Program-made: the position numbers and the translations under genes
The notes under the pieces: model-generated
Database searches by the model: none
What the model saw: only the letters and a program-made list of their open reading frames with translations
Told to the model about the DNA's origin: nothing
NCBI GenBank assembly: GCA_965243245.1
Contig: OZ251536.1
Location: 1,736,001 to 1,800,000 of the forward strand
Length of the DNA: 64,000 nucleotides
Direction: 5' to 3'
Source of the DNA: JAYQKL01 sp965243245
GTDB lineage: Bacteria; Pseudomonadota; Alphaproteobacteria; RS24
Shown here: positions 33,926 through 42,646 of the stretch, one piece after another
Position numbering within the stretch: position 1 is the stretch's first letter
Layout of the letters: each line of letters begins with the position of its first letter

Positions 33926-35398
33926 TTAATCTGCTTTTTCTTTCAAAAGAGAAAGTTGTTGAATTTCCTCACGTCCCTGTCGGTCAGTAAGAGGCGTTGG
34001 ATAATCACCCGTAAAACAATGGTCGGTATATTGTGGCTGTTTTGCATTGCGTCCTTGTTTGTGTCCCATGGCACGATACACGCCGTCAATGCTCAAAAAA
34101 GCAAGACTGTCAGTATTAATATAGGCACACATTTGTTTAAGGCTATGTGTTGCGGCGAGTAATTGTTCTTTATCTGGGGTGTCGATGCCGTAAAAATCTG
34201 GATGGGTGATGGGCGGAGAAGCAATGCGCATATGAACTTCGGCAGCCCCGGCTTCGCGCATCATTTCAACAATTTTAAAAGATGTTGTGCCGCGCACAAT
34301 AGAATCGTCAATCAAGACAACCCGCTTGCCCGCAACATGCGCCTTATTAGGATTATGTTTGCGTTTAACGCCTAATTGGCGAACAGCCTGACTGGGTTCA
34401 ATAAATGTGCGCCCCACATAATGATTGCGGATGATACCCATTTCAAAAGGAATATTTGCTTTTTCAGCATATCCCAAAGCGGCGGGGACACCGCTATCTG
34501 GCACTGGAATAACAATATCTGCGACAACGCCACTTTCTTGGGCGAGCATTCTTCCGAAGTCTTTGCGGTAGTCATAAACGCTACGCCCATCAAGAATAGA
34601 ATCGGGTCTGGAGAAATAAATATATTCAAAAATGCAAGGCCGCGGCACTGTTTCAGGAAATGGCTTGAAGCTTTCAATTCCTTTTTCGGTGATGACAATA
34701 ATCTCGCCATTTTCGACTTCGCGTACAAAGCGTGCGTCAATAATATCCAGCGCACAGGTCTCAGATGCCAAAACGGGGGAGCCGTCCAAATCGCCCAAAA
34801 CGAGCGGGCGAATACCAAGCGGGTCGCGTGCGCCAATGAGTTTTTTATTGGTCAGAACAACCAAGCTATAAGCGCCTTGAATTTGAAAAAGAGCATCAAT
34901 CAAGCGGTCGATTGTTTGGCGTCGCTGGGCGCGTGCCACTAATTGCAAAATGGTTTCAGTATCCGAAGTAGATTGGAAAATTGCGCCACGCTTAACCAGC
35001 TCATTGCGCAGGGTCAAGGCATTGGTCAAATTGCCATTATGCGCACAAGCAAAACCCCCGCCCGCAAGATCAGCAAATAAGGGCTGTACATTGCGTAAAA
35101 TAGTTTCTCCGGTTGTGGAATAACGCACATGCCCGATAGCAGACTTTCCTTCAAGACGGTCAATGATATTAGCTTTGGTGAAGTTCTCACTCACGAGACC
35201 AAGCCGTCGCTCGGAATTAAATCTTTCACCATCAAAGCTCACAATGCCCGCCGCCTCTTGGCCTCTATGTTGCAGCGCATGAAGCCCTAGGGCCGTTAGC
35301 GCGGCCGCATCTGGATGGTTATATATGCCAAAAACACCGCACTCTTCGCGGAGCCTATCGCCGTTGAGGTCATGTTTTGTCAGATTGGTCAATTTCAC
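33926..35398 (-). CDS. purF: Amidophosphoribosyltransferase
   Basis: First committed enzyme of purine synthesis, making phosphoribosylamine from PRPP and glutamine. The N-terminal Ntn amidotransferase needs removal of a 19-residue propeptide to expose C20 (in LREECGVFG). HRGQEAAG, GHVRYSTTG and the C-terminal PRPP loop VVLIDDSIVRGTT are present. The 490-residue length is normal. The start appears to be GTG. Part of the long minus-strand run from dnaB. Confidence 0.96.
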   Translation of the reverse strand: MKLTNLTKHDLNGDRLREECGVFGIYNHPDAAALTALGLHALQHRGQEAAGIVSFDGERFNSERRLGLVSENFTKANIIDRLEGKSAIGHVRYSTTGETILRNVQPLFADLAGGGFACAHNGNLTNALTLRNELVKRGAIFQSTSDTETILQLVARAQRRQTIDRLIDALFQIQGAYSLVVLTNKKLIGARDPLGIRPLVLGDLDGSPVLASETCALDIIDARFVREVENGEIIVITEKGIESFKPFPETVPRPCIFEYIYFSRPDSILDGRSVYDYRKDFGRMLAQESGVVADIVIPVPDSGVPAALGYAEKANIPFEMGIIRNHYVGRTFIEPSQAVRQLGVKRKHNPNKAHVAGKRVVLIDDSIVRGTTSFKIVEMMREAGAAEVHMRIASPPITHPDFYGIDTPDKEQLLAATHSLKQMCAYINTDSLAFLSIDGVYRAMGHKQGRNAKQPQYTDHCFTGDYPTPLTDRQGREEIQQLSLLKEKAD

Positions 35399-35471
35399 CT
35401 ACTCATGCGACTGTTTAAAAAACCGCTAATATTTGTGTCATAAAGGCTTATAGCCCGAACGGGTTAATTTG

Positions 35472-36026
35472 TCAGGGTTCCTTTACGTCTTCTCGAATGC
35501 CTTCGAGTATTTCTTTTATCGTGCCCATGCGCTCAGACAAGTTTTCAATAGGAATGAGGTGCATGACATTGGTGCTAAGCCGAATTATATGCGGCATTAA
35601 TTTTCCGTTTTTGAGCCAGTCAGGATGTTCCTCGTAAGGAAGCAGGAGCAAAATGACATAATAGGCAAAAATAATGACTAATAATCCCCGCAACACGCCG
35701 AAAATACCGCCTAATAGACGATCAAGTGAGCCTAGATCACTTTTTTTCATTTTTTTTGCCAAGCTATTGGAAATCAGAAAAAAGCTTCCCAAAATAATCA
35801 GAAAAGTAACGGCAAATAAAACGCCGTCAGCCAGCCAATCTATCGTGATATAAGTGTGTGCCAATGGTTTCGTATAGGGAAAACTATACAGCGTGCCAAA
35901 GATAGCTAACAGCCATCCGGTTATGGATAGCACTTCTTTTGTGAAGCCTCGCAAAACAGATATCACAGTCGAGATAAAAATGGCGACCAATAGAATAATA
36001 TCAAGGATGGAAAGGTAATAAGTCAT
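35472..36026 (-). CDS. cvpA: CvpA-family membrane protein
   Basis: A 184-residue protein with four TM helices (about 5-24, 30-48, 64-85, 104-127) and the characteristic RGFTKEVLSITGW segment. Named for colicin V production in E. coli, its role is envelope-related but unclear. It lies between radA (2-bp gap) and purF, a classic position that supports the assignment. Confidence 0.88.
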   Translation of the reverse strand: MTYYLSILDIILLVAIFISTVISVLRGFTKEVLSITGWLLAIFGTLYSFPYTKPLAHTYITIDWLADGVLFAVTFLIILGSFFLISNSLAKKMKKSDLGSLDRLLGGIFGVLRGLLVIIFAYYVILLLLPYEEHPDWLKNGKLMPHIIRLSTNVMHLIPIENLSERMGTIKEILEGIREDVKEP

Positions 36027-36028
36027 TT

Positions 36029-37411
36029 TTATTCTTTATTTTTTGAAATACCCAGAATTTGCAATAAATCACCAAGGTTTTCAATATTGGTTACATGAAG
36101 GGGGGGCGTATCGTGCTTGACGGGTAATGGCGACAAGGCTCTTGAGAACCCAAGCTTTGAGGCTTCTTTCAAACGCGCCATGGTTTGGCTGACGGGTCTG
36201 ACGGTACCCGAAAGGCTAATTTCTCCGAAGATGGTTGTATCATTTGGGATTGCGCAATTGGTCACAGAAGAAATTAATGCTGCTGCTACGGCAAGGTCTG
36301 CGCCGGGTTCATAAATCCGCAAGCCGCCGGCAACATTTAAAAAAACGTCTTTTCCAGCAAAGCTGATACCACACCGTGCTTCTAATACGGCCAATACCAT
36401 TGCGAGGCGGTTATGGTCCCAGCCGACAACGGCGCGTTTTGGGGCTGCCAAAGAAGAAGCAACAGCGAGTGCTTGAATTTCAACCAGCAAAGGACGCGTG
36501 CCTTCAATGCCCGCAAAGACAACCGAGCCCGGAACATTTTGCTCGCGTGCTTCCAAGAAAAGAGCGGACGGGTTAGAGACCTGCGCCAACCCAATGCCGC
36601 GCATTTCAAACACACCGATCTCATCAGTTGAGCCAAAGCGATTTTTTACCGAACGTAAAATGCGAAAACTATGTCCTCTGTCGCCTTCGAAATAGACGAC
36701 TGTATCGACCATATGTTCAAGCACGCGGGGGCCGGCAATTTGTCCATCTTTAGTTACGTGTCCGACCAGCACGAGAGCTGTTTGGGCTAATTTTGTGTGG
36801 TGGATAAGCTCTTGTGCTGCGGCGCGCACCTGAGATACTGTGCCGGGCGCGCTTTCAATGCTTGGTGACCAGATGGTTTGAATGGAATCAATAATAACGA
36901 GGTCTGGTGTGTCGCCATTTTTTAGGGTTGCTAAAATATCAGAAACATTCGTTTGCGCGCCCAATTTAACCGGCGCATCGGCCAAGTTCAGGCGGCGTGC
37001 CCGCATTCTTAATTGGGCGATGGATTCCTCGCCAGATATATAAACAACCCGATTGCCCTGAGCGGCAAGTGCCGCCCCGGCTTGCAAAAGAATAGTAGAT
37101 TTACCAATGCCTGGATCCCCGCCAAGCAAAATGGCAGAGCCCGGCACAAATCCCCCGCCTATGACACGGTCAAATTCTTCAATATTTGTTTTACTTCGCG
37201 GCAGAGTTTCTGCCTTACCGGACAGAGTCGTTAATTCAATTATACGCGCTTTGCCTTTGGCCGTTTTAGCACCGCGCCCCAAAGGCGGTGCCGCATGAGA
37301 TTTTTCTTCACTAAGCGTATTCCACGCATCGCATTCTTCGCATTTGCCGCTCCATTTCATACTGACACAGCCGCAGGATTGGCAAACATATTGTATGTTA
37401 GCTTTTGCCAT
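36029..37411 (-). CDS. radA: DNA repair protein RadA
   Basis: RecA-like ATPase that helps branch migration in recombination repair. The 460 residues carry an N-terminal zinc finger C-x2-C-x12-C-x2-C (YVCQSCG...GKCEECDAW), Walker A GGDPGIGKST (about 96-105), the RadA signature KNRFGSTDEIG (about 255-265), and a C-terminal Lon-protease-like domain. The start ATG overlaps the mlaF stop (TAATG). Confidence 0.96.
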   Translation of the reverse strand: MAKANIQYVCQSCGCVSMKWSGKCEECDAWNTLSEEKSHAAPPLGRGAKTAKGKARIIELTTLSGKAETLPRSKTNIEEFDRVIGGGFVPGSAILLGGDPGIGKSTILLQAGAALAAQGNRVVYISGEESIAQLRMRARRLNLADAPVKLGAQTNVSDILATLKNGDTPDLVIIDSIQTIWSPSIESAPGTVSQVRAAAQELIHHTKLAQTALVLVGHVTKDGQIAGPRVLEHMVDTVVYFEGDRGHSFRILRSVKNRFGSTDEIGVFEMRGIGLAQVSNPSALFLEAREQNVPGSVVFAGIEGTRPLLVEIQALAVASSLAAPKRAVVGWDHNRLAMVLAVLEARCGISFAGKDVFLNVAGGLRIYEPGADLAVAAALISSVTNCAIPNDTTIFGEISLSGTVRPVSQTMARLKEASKLGFSRALSPLPVKHDTPPLHVTNIENLGDLLQILGISKNKE

Positions 37412-38184
37412 TAGTCAGTGCCTTCCACATGGATAGGCCCTTGTGCCAGACCGTCAACAAATTGGTTCAGGAACGGGTTCTTGCTTGCTTGCATATCTTC
37501 TTGATTGCCCTGCCAGATGATTGTCCCCTGATACAAAAACGCAACTTTATCGGCAATCGTGCGCACGCTTGACATGTCATGGGTGATGGTGAGCGTTGCC
37601 GCTTTAAGCTCTTGTGCGCATTCTCGAATAAGATGGTTAATCACATCCGTCATAATCGGGTCGAGTCCGGTGGTTGGCTCGTCAAAGAAAATGATCTTAG
37701 GGCTAGCCGCAATCGCGCGTGCCAGTCCAACGCGCTTGCGCATCCCGCCAGAAAGCAAAGCAGGTGAGCGGTCAAGTAAATCCCGCCCCAGCCCAACGCG
37801 TTCAAGAGCTTGAAGGGCAATATCGCGCCCTTGTTCTTCGCCGCATCCCTCATGTTGGCAAGCGATGAAAGCGACATTTTCCCATATTTTCAAACTATCG
37901 AATAAGGCGCCATTTTGAAACAGCATCCCAAATTGCTTGTTGATGTCATGTTGCTTGGCTTGGCTGATATTTGTTGTCTCAATGCCATTGATCTTAATGG
38001 AGCCTGTATCGTGTTTGAGTAAGCCCAAAATGGTTTTCAGCATGACGGATTTACCGCTTCCAGACGCGCCAATCACAACAACAGATTGACCTTGCTCAAC
38101 GGTCAAGTCAATGCCTTGAAGGACTCGGTTGCTTCTGAATTTCTTGCATATAGCTGACAGTTCGACGGCATTTAGGTGTGTCAT
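37411..38184 (-). CDS. mlaF: ABC transporter ATPase for phospholipid transport (MlaF-type)
   Basis: ATPase of the Mla/Ttg2 lipid-transport family that keeps outer-membrane lipid asymmetry. The 257 residues show Walker A GASGSGKS (about 37-44), signature LLSGGMRKR, Walker B IIFFDEPTTGLD and the H-loop ITHD. The permease MlaE is encoded 7 bp upstream. No MCE-domain mlaD gene is in the window. Overlaps the radA start by one base. Confidence 0.9.
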   Translation of the reverse strand: MTHLNAVELSAICKKFRSNRVLQGIDLTVEQGQSVVVIGASGSGKSVMLKTILGLLKHDTGSIKINGIETTNISQAKQHDINKQFGMLFQNGALFDSLKIWENVAFIACQHEGCGEEQGRDIALQALERVGLGRDLLDRSPALLSGGMRKRVGLARAIAASPKIIFFDEPTTGLDPIMTDVINHLIRECAQELKAATLTITHDMSSVRTIADKVAFLYQGTIIWQGNQEDMQASKNPFLNQFVDGLAQGPIHVEGTD

Positions 38185-38191
38185 TTTTATC

Positions 38192-38965
38192 TCAGTTCGA
38201 GAACAGCAAAGAAGTCATAATGTAATTGGAGGACAGGATCAAAATTGATGAGCTGACCACTGCATTTGTAGTTGCGCGTCCGACGCCTTGTGCGCCGCCG
38301 GCTGAAAAATAGCCGTTAAAGCATCCCATAATAGCGATGATAAAGCCGAATACGGACGCTTTAATCAAGCCAGATGTAATGTCATCCAATGAGATAAAAT
38401 CAATGGTGCGTTGCACATAAAGAGCGGCGTTAAAATCGAGCAATTGAGTGCTGACCACAAAGCCGCCCATAACGCCAATTATGTCTGCAATCATCACAAG
38501 CAAGGGCAGGGTAATCAAGGCGGCGACAATGCGCGGCGCAACCAGATATTTATAAGGGTCCGTTGAGAGCGTGGACAGAGCATCAATTTGTTCAGTTACG
38601 CGCATGGTTCCAATTTCGGCGGCAATGGCAGAGCTCACACGCCCCGCCACCATTAATCCGCCCAGCACAGGGCCTAATTCACGGGTAATACCAAGCGCGA
38701 CAATACTTGCGACAATCGTTTCTGAGTTGAATTCATTGCCGCCATAATAAATCTGTAACGCCAGCACGCCGCCTGTGAAAAATGAAGTAAGGGCGACAAC
38801 AGGCAAAGAAAAATATCCGATGCGCAACATTTGTTGTCCGATGAGGTGTACATAATGGGGCGCGCCTATCACGGCTGATATTGTGCGCACAATAAAAACT
38901 GATAAAGCACCAACACTGGCGATAAAACTAAGGGTTAAACTTCCGATTTTAGCGATAAGGTTCAT
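38192..38965 (-). CDS. mlaE: ABC transporter permease MlaE-type
   Basis: A 257-residue integral membrane permease of the MlaE family with five to six TM segments and the family core VALGITRELGPVLGGLMVAGRVSSAIAAEIGTMRVTEQIDAL read in short pieces (ELGPVL, GRVSSAIAAEIGTM, EQIDAL). Pairs with the MlaF-type ATPase. The start ATG at 38965 has a triple 13-bp repeat immediately upstream, which probably forms its ribosome-binding region; no clear Shine-Dalgarno is seen other than GG runs. Confidence 0.9.
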   Translation of the reverse strand: MNLIAKIGSLTLSFIASVGALSVFIVRTISAVIGAPHYVHLIGQQMLRIGYFSLPVVALTSFFTGGVLALQIYYGGNEFNSETIVASIVALGITRELGPVLGGLMVAGRVSSAIAAEIGTMRVTEQIDALSTLSTDPYKYLVAPRIVAALITLPLLVMIADIIGVMGGFVVSTQLLDFNAALYVQRTIDFISLDDITSGLIKASVFGFIIAIMGCFNGYFSAGGAQGVGRATTNAVVSSSILILSSNYIMTSLLFSN

Positions 38966-38967
38966 TA

Positions 38968-39003
38968 GATTGCCTATATGGATTGCCTATATGGATTGCC
39001 TAT
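38968..39003. repeat. 13-bp tandem repeat upstream of mlaE
   Basis: The unit GATTGCCTATATG occurs nearly three times (the third copy is partial), ending 2 bp from the mlaE start codon. Confidence 0.93.
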
Positions 39004-39027
39004 TGAGTTGTTGGGTTATATGCTCGT

Positions 39028-40176
39028 TTAACCATTCTTATAAACCCGTTTATAGCGTGTTCCAAGCTGTGTCAAAAGCTCATAAGAAATTGTCTTTGCT
39101 TGTTGTGCCACGGTTTCAAGCGCGATGGTAGTCCCAAACAGCTCTGCCATTTGCCCGCGCTCAATGTTTGCTTGGACGTGGCTAATATCAACCGCGAGTA
39201 AATCCATGGAAATGCGCCCCAAGAGAGGGCATTTTTGGCCCTCAAGAATAACTTGTGCAAAAGGTGTTTTGTCATATTTATCGCGCCCCAGCCGTCGCGG
39301 AAACCCATCTGCATAACCAATGCTTAAAATCGCAATATCCATATCATTATTTGCCATGAAAGTCGCGCCATATCCGATATTCTCGCCGGCTTTGACGTGT
39401 CTTAGCTGGAGCACGGGGGCTTGCAAGCTGGCAACGCATTGCCCTGCGGTTTTGCCATTTTTAGTTGGTGCGCCGCCGTAAAGACCGATCCCAATACGCA
39501 CCATATCAAAATGATAGTCTTGCCCTAGCAATGTGCCTGCAGAATTTGCCAAACAAGCTGGAATAGTTGCAAAATGTTCAGTATTTGTTTGGAACATAGA
39601 AATTTGTTGCTGGTTCATAGGATGGTCGGGTTCATCGGCGCAGGCTAAATGGCTCATTAAAAGCGAGGGGGTGAAGCTATCGGGGAGTTGATCGATTTGA
39701 TTTTGTGACAGCCCCAATCGGTTAAAGCCTGTATCAATGTGTAAAGCGGGGTGTAAAGCGGGGTGTAAGGTAGCGTGTAAGGCGGGGTTTGTTCTGCCCT
39801 GTGCTTGCCACTGATTTATTTCTTCAAGGCTACCAAGGCACGGGCGCAAAATATGTTGAGCATAATAGTCCGCCGCGCCGCTGATATAGCCATTTAATAT
39901 GTAAATATCGCCTGCTTGGTTTTGTTGGTTTAAAATCACGCGCAGTTGTGCGCCCTCGCGCGCTTGGGCGACAAAGAAGGTTTTGCACCCGGCCCGAGAC
40001 AAAGCAGGTGCAATCTGGTCGATGCCTAGCCCATAGGCATCGGCTTTAACGACGGCGGCGGTTTGGGCCGTTGGGGTAAGGGCGACATAAGACTGGTAAT
40101 TTGCAATTAATGCAGAAAGATCAATACTCAAATGAGCATGGTCAAGGGGCGCGTTGGTTAAAATATTCTTAGCCAT
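39028..40176 (-). CDS. alr: Alanine racemase
   Basis: PLP enzyme that supplies D-alanine for peptidoglycan. K44 in VVKADAYGLG is the PLP lysine; the second catalytic Tyr is in GYGATF near residue 273; HIDTGFNRLG and RIGIGLYGG are also present. The region before HIDTGFNRLG contains a four-unit 12-bp in-frame repeat giving PALH/ATLH/PALH/PALH, absent from typical racemases; it falls in a surface loop by position. The start overlaps the dnaB stop by 8 bp. Confidence 0.94.
   Translation of the reverse strand: MAKNILTNAPLDHAHLSIDLSALIANYQSYVALTPTAQTAAVVKADAYGLGIDQIAPALSRAGCKTFFVAQAREGAQLRVILNQQNQAGDIYILNGYISGAADYYAQHILRPCLGSLEEINQWQAQGRTNPALHATLHPALHPALHIDTGFNRLGLSQNQIDQLPDSFTPSLLMSHLACADEPDHPMNQQQISMFQTNTEHFATIPACLANSAGTLLGQDYHFDMVRIGIGLYGGAPTKNGKTAGQCVASLQAPVLQLRHVKAGENIGYGATFMANNDMDIAILSIGYADGFPRRLGRDKYDKTPFAQVILEGQKCPLLGRISMDLLAVDISHVQANIERGQMAELFGTTIALETVAQQAKTISYELLTQLGTRYKRVYKNG
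39739..39786. repeat. 12-bp in-frame tandem repeat in alr
   Basis: Four units of the type GTGTAAAGCGGG (two identical, two variants) encode a repeated PALH tetrapeptide. Confidence 0.95.
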
Positions 40177-41686
40177 TAGTTCTTTCAGGCAGGTGGTCCT
40201 CTTCTACTAAATCTTTAAAGCGAGTCACTTTGGCTTCAAAGGCGAGTTTGACGGTGCTGACAGGCCCATGCCTGTTTTTACCAATGATAAGATTGGCTCT
40301 GCCGTGAACTGCATCCATTTTTTCTTGCCAGACCATATGCTCTTCTGTGCCGGCTTGAGGCTCTTCTTTCAAAACGTAATATTCTTCACGATAAACGAAC
40401 ATCACAATATCTGCATCTTGTTCGATTGAACCCGACTCGCGCAAATCAGAAAGCTGGGGTTGCTTATTATCACGATTTTCAACTTGGCGCGATAGCTGCG
40501 AAAGAGCAATAATAGGAACATCCAGCTCTTTTGCCAGAGCTTTTAGCCCTTGTGTCACAGTGCTAATTTCTTGCACTCTGTTTTCCGAAGCCCCCTTATA
40601 AGAGCTTCTGACGAGTTGCAAATAATCAACCACAATCAGCCCAAGATTATGTTGTCTTTTCAACCGTCTTGCCCGTGCGGATAAGGTCGATATGGGAATA
40701 GCCCCTGTATGGTCAATATAAAGAGGCATAGATTGCAAATCACGCGCACTATCATAAAGGCGTCTAAATTGTTCTTCTGATATATCGCCTTTTCTGATGT
40801 TATTTGAAGAGATCTCTGTCTGTTCGGCAATAATTCTTGTTGCGAGCTGTTCGGCAGACATCTCGAGCGAAAAGAATGCCACCACAGCCCCATCGCGGGC
40901 TTTTCTTGAACCATCGGGCAATTCTTCGACATTGCCTTCTTGCCAAGCCCGCGCATGGTTTTTGGCAACTTTAAAAGCAATATTTGTCGCAAGAGCCGTC
41001 TTGCCCATAGCAGGACGCCCGGCAATGATAAGTAAATCGCTTTCTTGCAAACCCCCGATGGCATTGTCCAGCCCTGTAAAGCCAGAAGATAATCCCGAAA
41101 GATGGCCATCGCGCTGATAGGCACGCTCGGCCATTTCAAGTGCGCTCGCGATTGAGTCATTAAAATTAATAAAGCCTGATTGATGAACGCCTTTTTCAGC
41201 AATTTCATATAAGCCTTGTTCGGCAAATTCGATTTGCTGGTCGGGCGCGTTATCAATTTCAGAATCATAAGCGGTATTGACCATTGCCTCGCCCAGATCA
41301 ATCAGTTCACGACGGATAGCAAGATCATAAATGGTCTGACCATATTGGCGTGCATTGATGATTGTGGTGGCATTACTGGCCAGTTTTGATAAATAATTTG
41401 TCCCGCCAAGTTGTTGTAATCCCTCATCATGTTCGAAATAAGTTTTCAGCGTCACCGGAGAAACTGAATTGCCATTGGTAATAAATTTGATCGCCGCTTC
41501 AAAAATACGTCCATGGACAGGGTCATGGAAATGGCGCGGCATAAGAAAATCCTCGACCTTATCAAGCACGTCATTATTGACCAGCAAAGCACCAAGAAAG
41601 CCTTGCTCGACTTCAATATTATGCGGTAATGCTCTAAAGGCGGGCGTTTCTTGGGGCGGCGGAATTTGTGTGACTTGCGAATCCAT
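40169..41686 (-). CDS. dnaB: Replicative DNA helicase
   Basis: Hexameric 5'-3' helicase that unwinds DNA at the fork. The 505 residues have the N-terminal primase-interaction domain (about 20-120), Walker A AGRPAMGKTAL (about 220), VAFFSLEMSAEQL, the Walker B region LIVVDYLQL, and LSDLRESGSIEQDAD. No intein interrupts it. It sits between rplI and alr, as in many alphaproteobacteria. Confidence 0.97.
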   Translation of the reverse strand: MDSQVTQIPPPQETPAFRALPHNIEVEQGFLGALLVNNDVLDKVEDFLMPRHFHDPVHGRIFEAAIKFITNGNSVSPVTLKTYFEHDEGLQQLGGTNYLSKLASNATTIINARQYGQTIYDLAIRRELIDLGEAMVNTAYDSEIDNAPDQQIEFAEQGLYEIAEKGVHQSGFINFNDSIASALEMAERAYQRDGHLSGLSSGFTGLDNAIGGLQESDLLIIAGRPAMGKTALATNIAFKVAKNHARAWQEGNVEELPDGSRKARDGAVVAFFSLEMSAEQLATRIIAEQTEISSNNIRKGDISEEQFRRLYDSARDLQSMPLYIDHTGAIPISTLSARARRLKRQHNLGLIVVDYLQLVRSSYKGASENRVQEISTVTQGLKALAKELDVPIIALSQLSRQVENRDNKQPQLSDLRESGSIEQDADIVMFVYREEYYVLKEEPQAGTEEHMVWQEKMDAVHGRANLIIGKNRHGPVSTVKLAFEAKVTRFKDLVEEDHLPERTNG

Positions 41687-41798
41687 TACTTAGCTTTAGA
41701 CACAAAAAATAGCAAAGCCTATAAAATAAATTCCCAAGACCAAAAAATAAATTTTTAAGCTTGTGAATAATGGGGATAGTGGGGAAAACTTTTTGCTT

Positions 41799-42545
41799 TT
41801 ATGAGTCTTCAGAAGTTTCAGAAGTTTCAGAAGTTTCAGAAGTCTCAGAAGTCTCAGAAGTTTCAGAAGTCTCAGAAGTCTCAGAAGTCTCAGAAGTCTC
41901 AGAAGTCTCAGAAGTCTCGTCAACAGCTTCTACAGGGGTTATTTCAGCTTCAGCTTCGGTTTTTTCAGCTAACTCAACTTTCGCCCCTTCTTCGAAAATG
42001 TCATCTATATTTATCGCCTCTTCTTCACTCTCTTGTTCCTTGTCTTGTTTGGCTTCAATAGTTACATTTTCCCCGCGTGCTTGGCGTTCGGCTTCTTCTT
42101 GGGTACGGGCAACATTTACCTGAACAGCGGCAGAAACTTCTGGGTGCAAAATAATTTGAATAGTGTAAATACCAAGCTCTTTAATCGGTGCTTCCAGCAC
42201 AATCTGCGTGCGCTCAAGGATGAAACTGGCTTCTTTGAAACTTGCGGCAATATCACGTGTGTTCACTGAACCATAGAGTTGCCCTGTTTCACTGGATTGG
42301 CGGATAATAATAACACTTTCATCATCCATCTTGGCTTTGACGCTCTCAGCCTCGGTTTTGAGTTTCAGGCTGGTTGCTTCCAGTTGTGCGCGTTCAGTTT
42401 CAAAATGCTCAAGATTGACTTTGTTCGCCCGTAATGCTTTTCCTTGTGGAAGCAAAAAATTGCGCGCGTAACCGTCTTTGACCATGACGACATCACCCAT
42501 TTGTCCAAGCTTTGAAATTCTTTCAAGCAATACGACTTGCATCAC
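41799..42545 (-). CDS. rplI: 50S ribosomal protein L9 with a long repetitive C-terminal tail
   Basis: L9 bridges the L1 stalk region and neighbouring ribosomes. The N-terminal 23S rRNA-binding domain is normal, with GQMGDVVMVKDGYARNFLLPQG (read in two parts: GQMGDVVMV and KDGYARNFLLPQG), followed by the long helix and C-terminal domain to about residue 150. The protein then continues for nearly 100 residues: a Glu-rich acidic stretch and about twelve Thr-Ser-Glu repeats, ending EDS. Usual L9 is about 150 residues, or up to about 190 to 200 with acidic tails in alphaproteobacteria. Part of the rpsF-rpsR-DUF2232-rplI run. Confidence 0.95.
   Translation of the reverse strand: MMQVVLLERISKLGQMGDVVMVKDGYARNFLLPQGKALRANKVNLEHFETERAQLEATSLKLKTEAESVKAKMDDESVIIIRQSSETGQLYGSVNTRDIAASFKEASFILERTQIVLEAPIKELGIYTIQIILHPEVSAAVQVNVARTQEEAERQARGENVTIEAKQDKEQESEEEAINIDDIFEEGAKVELAEKTEAEAEITPVEAVDETSETSETSETSETSETSETSETSETSETSETSETSEDS
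41812..41919. repeat. 9-bp tandem array in rplI, twelve copies
   Basis: Twelve units GAAGTTTCA or GAAGTCTCA (plus strand), differing mostly at one T/C position, encode the Thr-Ser-Glu tail of L9 on the minus strand. The in-frame unit allows copy-number change without frameshift. Confidence 0.97.
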
Positions 42546-42646
42546 TTTTCTCCTTTATTGATGAGCTGGTTCTATACCAAATATTTCATAAAAACAATTA
42601 TTACCTTAAAAAATTATAAGCTTATAAATTCAACCTTTTTTTGGTT

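Noticed and set aside
35415..35471. Terminator between cvpA and purF (CCCG/CGGG)
   Set aside because: The stem is only four pairs and lacks a T-run on the transcribed strand.
41696..42061. Leu-Arg-rich and Ser-Glu-Val-rich frames over the rplI repeats
   Set aside because: They are readings of the 9-bp repeat in other frames; L9 on the minus strand explains the region.
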